From Arcicella rosea (lineage in GTDB: Bacteria; Bacteroidota; Bacteroidia; Cytophagales; Spirosomataceae): a stretch of DNA of 64,000 bases. The DNA lies in assembly GCF_014204325.1 (NCBI RefSeq), contig NZ_JACHKT010000019.1, positions 46,486-110,485 of the forward strand. Reading direction: 5' to 3'. The position numbers and the translations under genes were made by a program. Every line of letters starts with the position of its first letter. The stretch's first letter is position 1. Shown here in pieces: positions 58,571-64,000 of this stretch. Under the pieces are notes generated by a model, which was not told the DNA's origin, did no database searches, and saw only the letters and a program-made list of their open reading frames with translations.

Positions 58571-60322
58571 TTACTCTAGTCTAATTGCCGAAACACTTGC
58601 TCCTGCTGGAACCATTGGGAAAACATTTTCTTCTTTTTCACAAACAATTTCCAACAAATAAGGCTTATCTGATGCCAACAAAATATCTAAAGAATCTGAT
58701 AAATTTGCTCTATCGCTCACGGTGTGTCCAGCAATACCAAAACCTTTTGCAATGGTAATAAAGTCAGGATTTTGTAATTCAACGAAAGAGTAGCGTTTTT
58801 CAAAAAACAATTGTTGCCATTGGCGAACCATTCCTAAGAAATTATTATTCAGGATAATAATCTTTACAGGCAAACCACTTTGTGCGATTGTTCCTAATTC
58901 TTGAAGTGTCATTTGGAAACCACCATCACCGATTATGGCAATTACTTCACGGTCTGGTGCACCAACTTTTGCACCAAATGCTGCTGGTAAAGCAAATCCC
59001 ATTGTGCCTGCTCCACCTGAAGTAACCAATGAATTCCAAGTATTATATTGATAATAACGGTTTGTTACCATTTGGTGTTGACCAACATCCGTAACAGTTA
59101 CCGCTTCACCTTTAGTTTTATTAGAAAGCATCGTAACAGCCTCTCCCATTCTGATTTTATCACCATCATGGAATACGTCACGCTTTGTAATCTTTTCAAA
59201 TTCTGCTTCGTCGTACTTCTTAAACTCAGCTTTCCATGTTTCGTGTTTACGCTCTTTTACTAAAGGTAATAACGCTTTTAAAACTTGCTTGGCATCACCA
59301 ATTACTGGTGCATCAGCAAAGACATTTTTATTAATTTCCGCTGGGTCAATATCAATATGAACAACTTTTGCCTGCTTGATGAATTTTGATAAATCGCCCG
59401 TAACACGGTCATCAAAACGCATACCTATTGCAATGATTAAATCTGCTTCATCCGTTAACACGTTTGCTCCATAGTTACCGTGCATACCCAACCAACCAAT
59501 ATAATTCGGATGGTCTGATGGTAAAGCCGACATACCCAATAATGTTGTAGCTACAGGAATATCCGTTTTACGAACAAAATCATCAAATTCTTGCTGGGCA
59601 TTTGCAATTATAATCCCGTGACCTGCAAAAATATATGGCTTTTGTGCCGAATTAATCAATTTAGCTGCCGCTTCTACTTGCTCTTGTTTCGGAGTAAGTC
59701 GAGGACGATAACTTACAATTTCAGTACAAGGTTTGTATTCAAAGGGAATCGTCATCAAATCTGCTTGTGCAGTACGAGTAATGTCTAACAAAACAGGACC
59801 CGGACGACCAGACTCAGCAATATAAAAAGCTTTCGCCATTGCCTCAGGAATTTCGTTAGGGTCAGTAATTTGGTAGTTCCATTTCGTTACTGGCATCGAC
59901 ATTCCGATGATATCACATTCTTGGAAAGCATCAGTTCCTAACAAATTCGCTTTTACTTGTCCAACTAAACAAACCATCGGTGTTGAGTCTAATAAGGCAT
60001 CAGCAATAGGTGTCATTAAGTTAGTTGCTCCTGGGCCAGAAGTTACCATGGCAACCCCAGCACGACCCGTCATACGAGCAAAACCTTGAGCTGCGTGACC
60101 AGCACCTTGTTCATGACGGACAAGAATATGTTTGATTCTATCTTGATAATCGTAGAGGGCATCATACGTTGGCATGATTGCACCACCCGGATAACCAAAA
60201 ATGGTTTTTACATTATTTTCAACCAAGCATTGCATGATTGCTTGTGCTCCTGTCAAAAACTTAGCAGGTTCAGCTTTCTTTTCCTCTACGGTCATGGTTT
60301 GTGAGTTTTCCATGGTTAACAT
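58571..60322 (-). CDS. ilvB: Acetolactate synthase large (catalytic) subunit
   Basis: 583 aa ThDP enzyme. The catalytic Glu71 is in VRHEQGAGHAAQGFAR. The FAD/central domain (about 210-360) includes GMHGNYGANVLTDEADLI. The ThDP/Mg site is GDGGFQMTLQELGT followed by ILNNNFLGMVRQWQ (about 480-530). A biosynthetic AHAS, not a catabolic acetolactate synthase, by length, FAD-domain motifs and the ilvN partner. It makes acetolactate and acetohydroxybutyrate for valine, leucine and isoleucine. ATG at 60313 is an alternative start. Confidence 0.96.
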   Translation of the reverse strand: MLTMENSQTMTVEEKKAEPAKFLTGAQAIMQCLVENNVKTIFGYPGGAIMPTYDALYDYQDRIKHILVRHEQGAGHAAQGFARMTGRAGVAMVTSGPGATNLMTPIADALLDSTPMVCLVGQVKANLLGTDAFQECDIIGMSMPVTKWNYQITDPNEIPEAMAKAFYIAESGRPGPVLLDITRTAQADLMTIPFEYKPCTEIVSYRPRLTPKQEQVEAAAKLINSAQKPYIFAGHGIIIANAQQEFDDFVRKTDIPVATTLLGMSALPSDHPNYIGWLGMHGNYGANVLTDEADLIIAIGMRFDDRVTGDLSKFIKQAKVVHIDIDPAEINKNVFADAPVIGDAKQVLKALLPLVKERKHETWKAEFKKYDEAEFEKITKRDVFHDGDKIRMGEAVTMLSNKTKGEAVTVTDVGQHQMVTNRYYQYNTWNSLVTSGGAGTMGFALPAAFGAKVGAPDREVIAIIGDGGFQMTLQELGTIAQSGLPVKIIILNNNFLGMVRQWQQLFFEKRYSFVELQNPDFITIAKGFGIAGHTVSDRANLSDSLDILLASDKPYLLEIVCEKEENVFPMVPAGASVSAIRLE

Positions 60323-60384
60323 TATTTATTTTTGATGAATAAATATCTTTTGTGGTTTTGTTCATTTAAAGCTTAACAAGATTC

Positions 60385-62067
60385 CTACAAATCCGTCACA
60401 CAACCTTCGCTTGCTGATGAAACATTTTTCACATATTTACGCAATACTCCTTGCTTAAATGGTGACTCGATTGGTTTCCAAAGCTTACGTCTTTCTGCTA
60501 ATTCTTCGTCAGAAACATGTACATGAAGAATGTTATTTACAGCATCAATCGTAATCAAATCTCCGTCTTTTACTAAACCGATATTGCCACCTACTTGAGC
60601 TTCTGGCGTAACGTGTCCAACGACGAAACCATGTGTACCGCCTGAGAAACGTCCATCGGTAATCATCGCTACTTTATTTCCTAAACCTGCACCCATTACA
60701 GCTGAAGTAGGTTTCAACATTTCTGGCATTCCTGGACCTCCTTTTGGTCCTTCGTTACGAATTACAACTACTTGTCCTTCTACGATTTCACCTTTCTTTA
60801 AGTATTCAATTACTTCTTCTTCATTTTCACATACTTTGGCTACACCTTCAAATTTTTCACCTTCTTTTCCTGTGATTTTTGCTAATGCACCACCAGTGGC
60901 TAAATTGCCATATAAGATTTGTAAGTGACCAGTCGCTTTGATAGGCTCTGTTAAAGGCTTGATAATCTTCTGAGTTTCAAAATTAATTTCAGGAATTTCA
61001 GCTAAATTTTCAGCAATTGTTTTGCCCGTAATCGTCATACAATCACCATGCAATAAACCTTCTTGTAATAAATATTTCATTACAGCAGGAACACCACCAA
61101 TTGCCAACATATCTTCCATATAATATTTTCCAGAAGGCTTCAAGTCGGCGATGAGTGGAGTACGGTCTGAAATATCTTGAATATCTTTCAAAGTAAAATC
61201 AACTTCTGCGGCACGAGCAATGGCCAAGTAATGAAGTACTGCATTCGTAGAACCACCCAATGCAATTACAACAGTCATTGCATTTTCAAATGCTTTACGA
61301 GTCATAATATCACGAGGGCAAATGTTTTTCTCCAACAAGTTTTTCATCGCTGCACCAATGGCTAAACACTCAGCTTTTTTGCCTTCGTGAGTAGCTGGAT
61401 ATGATGAAGAGTTTGGTAAAGTTAAGCCCATTGCTTCCATTGAAGATGCCATTGTATTAGCCGTGTACATACCGCCACAAGCACCAGCACCCGGAATCGC
61501 ATTTTTAATTACGCCTTCATAATCTTCATCAGAAATATTGCCTGCGAATTTCTTTCCTAAAGCTTCAAAAGCCGAAACAATGTCTAATTTTTGTCCTTTG
61601 TATTCTCCAGAACGAATTGTTCCACCATACACTAACATTGCTGGGCGGTTCAAGCGAGCGATTGCCATCATTGCACCAGGCATATTTTTATCGCAACCTA
61701 CTACGGCAATTACGCCATCGTACCATTGTGCTCCTACTACGTTTTCGATTGAATCAGCAATTAAATCACGAGAAGGCAATGAATAAGACATCCCATTGTT
61801 TCCATTCGTCATCCCATCAGAAACCCCAATTGTATGAAAAATCAAACCTACCATGCCATTTTCTTGGATTCCTTTTTTCACATGAACCGATAAACCATTG
61901 AGGTGCATGTTACAAGTATTTCCTTCATAACCCGTACTGGCAATACCAATCTGAGCTTTTTGCATATCTTCAGTAGTTAAGCCAATGCCGTAAAGCATTG
62001 CTTTTGCTGCTGGGTTTGTTACTTCTTGTGTAAGGGTTCTTGAGAATTTGTTTAGTTCTTGTGACAT
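60385..62067 (-). CDS. ilvD: Dihydroxy-acid dehydratase
   Basis: 560 aa. Iron-sulfur cysteines lie in [24 protein letters not shown] and [20 protein letters not shown]. The active-site Ser is near the C terminus in [20 protein letters not shown]. All positions of the family are present. It dehydrates dihydroxy-isovalerate and dihydroxy-methylvalerate in branched-chain amino-acid synthesis. First structural gene of the ilv unit, with a leader-peptide attenuator 145 bp or more upstream. ilvC is not in this window. Confidence 0.96.
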   Translation of the reverse strand: MSQELNKFSRTLTQEVTNPAAKAMLYGIGLTTEDMQKAQIGIASTGYEGNTCNMHLNGLSVHVKKGIQENGMVGLIFHTIGVSDGMTNGNNGMSYSLPSRDLIADSIENVVGAQWYDGVIAVVGCDKNMPGAMMAIARLNRPAMLVYGGTIRSGEYKGQKLDIVSAFEALGKKFAGNISDEDYEGVIKNAIPGAGACGGMYTANTMASSMEAMGLTLPNSSSYPATHEGKKAECLAIGAAMKNLLEKNICPRDIMTRKAFENAMTVVIALGGSTNAVLHYLAIARAAEVDFTLKDIQDISDRTPLIADLKPSGKYYMEDMLAIGGVPAVMKYLLQEGLLHGDCMTITGKTIAENLAEIPEINFETQKIIKPLTEPIKATGHLQILYGNLATGGALAKITGKEGEKFEGVAKVCENEEEVIEYLKKGEIVEGQVVVIRNEGPKGGPGMPEMLKPTSAVMGAGLGNKVAMITDGRFSGGTHGFVVGHVTPEAQVGGNIGLVKDGDLITIDAVNNILHVHVSDEELAERRKLWKPIESPFKQGVLRKYVKNVSSASEGCVTDL

Positions 62068-62213
62068 CTTGAATTGAAATGTTTTGAATCAGCATTTAGT
62101 GTTTTCACTAAATTGTAACATGATTACTTGGTTAAATTATTTTATCAAAAATGAGATTTGTACTTTATCCGCTTTTTTTACACTTTTCTAAGAATGAAAA
62201 TCCTTTTAAACAA

Positions 62214-62243
62214 AAGACCTTTCTCCGGTGTGAGAAAGGTCTT
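62214..62243 (-). terminator. Attenuator terminator of the ilv operon
   Basis: Perfect 12-bp stem (AAGACCTTTCTC on the minus strand at 62243-62232 and its complement at 62225-62214), 6-nt loop, then TTTTGTTT. It lies between the leader peptide and ilvD. Nine bases of the loop and upper 5' arm (62227-62235) can instead pair with 62267-62275 at the end of the leader ORF, forming an antiterminator. Confidence 0.85.
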
Positions 62244-62268
62244 GGTATAGTAAAAATATCAAACCGTC

Positions 62269-62328
62269 TCACACCTGTTTGGGGAGTAGAATAACCACTA
62301 GGACGATATTGATAATTTGTCTGAACAT
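62269..62328 (-). CDS. Branched-chain amino-acid leader peptide (ilv attenuator)
   Basis: 19 codons on the minus strand: MFRQIINIVLVVILLPKQV. Ten of the eleven residues 5-15 are Ile, Val or Leu. The TGA stop lies inside the sequence GGTGTGAGA, which can pair with the loop and upper arm of the terminator 25 bp downstream. That is the layout of classical ilv leader peptides. Ribosome stalling for lack of charged Ile, Val or Leu tRNA would leave GGTGTGAGA free to pair and favour read-through. Full translation would cover it and let the terminator form. A good promoter lies upstream. Confidence 0.88.
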   Translation of the reverse strand: MFRQIINIVLVVILLPKQV

Positions 62329-62348
62329 CTTTTCTTAGAATTTTTTTC

Positions 62349-62364
62349 TAGCGAAATTTCGCTA
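62349..62364. promoter_or_regulatory. 16-bp palindrome in the ilv leader
   Basis: TAGCGAAATTTCGCTA, perfectly symmetric, about 14-29 bases past the expected ilv transcription start. The same 16-mer forms the centre of the 50-bp palindrome at 62573-62622. Suggests an operator for an unidentified dimeric regulator, or a 5'-end hairpin. Confidence 0.6.
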
Positions 62365-62384
62365 TTGCTTCTTTGTTTACTTGA

Positions 62385-62417
62385 CAAATATACAGGAGTT
62401 AATTTCTTAATTCCAAA
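62385..62417 (-). promoter_or_regulatory. Bacteroidota-type promoter of the ilv leader
   Basis: On the minus strand TTTG (62417-62414), a 21-bp spacer, then TATATTTG (62392-62385), matching TTTG / TAnnTTTG. Start of transcription is expected near 62378, about 50 bases before the leader-peptide ATG. Confidence 0.7.
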
Positions 62418-62572
62418 GAAACACCAAATAATATTTTAGTAATAAATACTTATACCAATTATTATTTTCTGAATAAACCTTTCGCTTCAAAAGATAATTC
62501 TTTAAATAGTTAAAATTATTAGGTTTTATTTTGCAAAACTTTTAAGATTCCAGAGAAAATATTTTTATCTAA

Positions 62573-62622
62573 ATTGCCTATTTTTCATTTAGCGAAATTT
62601 CGCTAAATGAAAAATAGGCAAT
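62573..62622. repeat. 50-bp perfect palindrome
   Basis: Two 25-bp arms (62573-62597, 62598-62622) meet with no spacer and no mismatch. The centre is TAGCGAAATTTCGCTA, shared with the ilv leader 240 bp away. It lies between the divergent ilv promoter and the aldo/keto reductase gene. Outside it nothing further was recognised in 62418-62572 or 62623-62761. Confidence 0.9.
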
Positions 62623-62761
62623 AAATTTCAGTGTCTGATTTTAGTACTTTAATATTTAAAGACAAAAAGAAGAAAGTAACAGCAATGATTCGCTATTTCT
62701 TAACCTTTAGAAATCTAAATAAACAATGACAAAGCCTATCAAAGTACATGGCTATTTATAT

Positions 62762-62769
62762 TACATTTG
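62762..62769 (+). promoter_or_regulatory. Candidate -7 box for the aldo/keto reductase gene
   Basis: TACATTTG fits TAnnTTTG, about 115 bp before the ATG. The upstream TTTG is not evident. A 44-codon frame (62793-62927) starts in the leader and overlaps the reductase start out of frame, and it may be chance. Confidence 0.35.
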
Positions 62770-62883
62770 TATAATATGAATACAGCTCATTTATGTTTTC
62801 ATTTGAAAGCGATTTACAAAACAACCAAGCATTATTTCAACAATATATAAACGATTTCAAAACTCCCCTGAATTTTATTTATA

Positions 62884-63888
62884 ATGACTTACCTTGCAAA
62901 TCCTGCTCGATACGACCAAACGGGTAGCCGACCGATGGAATTTCGCCGTTGTGGCAATAGTGGCTTACAATTACCTGCTATTTCTTTAGGTTTATGGCAT
63001 AATTTCGGTGGTGTTGATGTCTTTGAAAACTACCGTGCTATTCTTCAAACAGCTTTCGATAATGGCGTAACGCATTTCGATTTAGCCAATAATTATGGCC
63101 CGCCTCCAGGTTCTGCCGAAGAGAATTTTGGCGTAATCATGAAAAAAGACTTCATTCCTTATCGTGATGAACTTGTAATTTCTACCAAAGCGGGTTACTT
63201 AATGTGGCCTGGGCCTTACGGCGATTGGGGTTCAAAAAAATACTTGGTGTCTAGTCTCGACCAAAGTTTAAAACGCATGGGTTTAGACTATGTGGATATT
63301 TTTTATCATCACCGTCCAGACCCAAATACGCCACTGGAAGAAACTATGGCGGCTTTAGACTTAATCGTGAGACAAGGAAAAGCTTTGTATGTTGGTATTT
63401 CTAATTATCAAGCAGAAGAAGCTGAAAAAGCCATCGCCATTCTGAATAGATTAGGTACTCCTTGTTTAATTCACCAACCTAAATATTCGATGTTTGAACG
63501 CTGGGTTGAAGGTGGCTTATTAGATGTACTCGGTCGTGAAGGCGTGGGTTGTATTCCTTTTTCCCCTTTGGCTCAAGGACTTTTAACCGACAAATATTTA
63601 AAAGGAATTCCAAGTGATTCGAGAGCTTCTAAAGCACATGGCTTTTTACAGACCAGTCAAGTGACGCCAGAAGTAATTGTTAAATTAGAAAAACTCAACG
63701 CAATTGCTTTGGAACGTGGACAATCTTTGGCACAAATGGCTTTGGCTTGGTTATTAAAAGATGCAAGAGTTACTTCGGTGTTAATTGGTGCAAGTAGAGT
63801 TTCACAATTATTAGATTCTTTAGATTGCTTGAAAAATAAAAATTTCAGCCAAGAAGAATTAACCAAGATTGAAGAGATTTTGAAGTAG
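62884..63888 (+). CDS. yghZ: Aldo/keto reductase, YghZ (L-glyceraldehyde 3-phosphate reductase)-like
   Basis: 334 aa. Strong family likeness to E. coli YghZ along the whole length: start MTYLANPARY, LSLGLWHNFGG-like segment, HFDLANNYGPPPGSAEENFG, then STKAGYLMWPGPYGDWGSKKYL, FYHHRPDPNTPLEET and GVGCIPFSPLAQGLLTDKYL. The catalytic tetrad is D67-Y72-K near residue 103 (ISTKAGY) and H in YHHR. It reduces small aldehydes with NADPH and can detoxify methylglyoxal. Divergent from the ilv operon. Confidence 0.93.
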   Translation: MTYLANPARYDQTGSRPMEFRRCGNSGLQLPAISLGLWHNFGGVDVFENYRAILQTAFDNGVTHFDLANNYGPPPGSAEENFGVIMKKDFIPYRDELVISTKAGYLMWPGPYGDWGSKKYLVSSLDQSLKRMGLDYVDIFYHHRPDPNTPLEETMAALDLIVRQGKALYVGISNYQAEEAEKAIAILNRLGTPCLIHQPKYSMFERWVEGGLLDVLGREGVGCIPFSPLAQGLLTDKYLKGIPSDSRASKAHGFLQTSQVTPEVIVKLEKLNAIALERGQSLAQMALAWLLKDARVTSVLIGASRVSQLLDSLDCLKNKNFSQEELTKIEEILK

Positions 63889-63889
63889 C

Positions 63890-63922
63890 TTTTAAGCCAT
63901 GAGCCATGAGCTTTGAGGTACT
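63890..63922. repeat. Heptamer repeat tract (TGAGCCA type)
   Basis: TAAGCCA, TGAGCCA, TGAGCTT, TGAGGTA directly after the reductase stop codon. The remaining bases to the window edge show nothing else recognisable. Confidence 0.55.
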
Positions 63923-64000
63923 GTCTTAAAATCCTATTATTTGATTATAATTATTTTTATATTTGCTATTCTTGAAGGAGAGGTTGCTTTGCAACTTCAT

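Noticed and set aside
62793..62927. 44-codon frame overlapping the start of the aldo/keto reductase gene
   Set aside because: Out of frame with the reductase, no family features. An upstream ORF role is possible but unsupported.

Overview
The window is an AT-rich bacterial chromosome segment, almost certainly Bacteroidota and most likely Cytophagales (Spirosomataceae-like). The grounds are a FecI-type sigma / FecR / SusC-like receptor unit, a CcoNO fusion oxidase, Bacteroidota-type promoters (TTTG-N20-TAnnTTTG), a Cys-type CcmE, a GldE-like protein and LytS/LytTR signalling. No tRNA, rRNA, phage or IS element was recognised, and the family placement is inference.

Layout. 1-2.7 kb: SusC-type receptor (cut by the left edge), FecR and ECF sigma, read leftward. 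2.8-11.4 kb: arginyltransferase-like protein, SDR, membrane-bound class III cyclase, desaturase, PhyH-type dioxygenase, truncated haemoglobin and a MacAB-like efflux set. 11.4-16.5 kb: Rpn nuclease, YqhD-like dehydrogenase, a thirteen-unit 42-bp tandem array, MetX-like hydrolase and a stress protein. 16.8-18.8 kb: Eco47II-like type II restriction-modification pair whose methylase carries an N-terminal HTH. 18.9-28 kb: microaerobic respiration block with hemN, ccoS, a tiny Cys-rich ORF, ccoNO, ccoQ, ccoP, ccoG, ccoH, a SafE-like protein and a second stress protein. 28-32.3 kb: SdpR/SdpI-like pair with strong palindromic operators, SF1 helicase, D-lactate dehydrogenase. 32.3-34.7 kb: an unknown lipoprotein and an outer-membrane barrel protein.

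35-39.1 kb: a four-gene carbamoyltransferase / DUF5989 / SGNH / SxtJ operon lying between two identical 73-bp direct repeats. The right repeat is the 3' end of a small hypothetical gene and the left one is a truncated relic of that same gene. 39-45.3 kb: two paralogous small proteins, a PAS histidine kinase with a REC-Crp fusion regulator, a DUF3267 peptidase-like protein and a LytS/LytTR pair. 45.5-49.8 kb: phosphatase, MenI-like thioesterase with MenF, CorC/GldE-like protein. 49.9-55 kb: cytochrome c maturation genes ccmB, C, D, E, F. 55.3-57.8 kb: feoAB. 57.9-62.4 kb: ilvD-ilvB-ilvN preceded by a leader-peptide attenuator. The right end holds a YghZ-like aldo/keto reductase.

Several blocks fit one physiology. 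HemN supplies haem without oxygen, Ccm delivers and attaches haem, FeoAB brings in ferrous iron, MenF/MenI serve menaquinone, and the cbb3 oxidase uses these products at low oxygen. The most notable non-coding features are the ilv attenuator, a 50-bp perfect palindrome whose 16-bp core recurs in the ilv leader, the 42-bp array, and families of degenerate heptamer repeats, often in inverted pairs, in many intergenic gaps.
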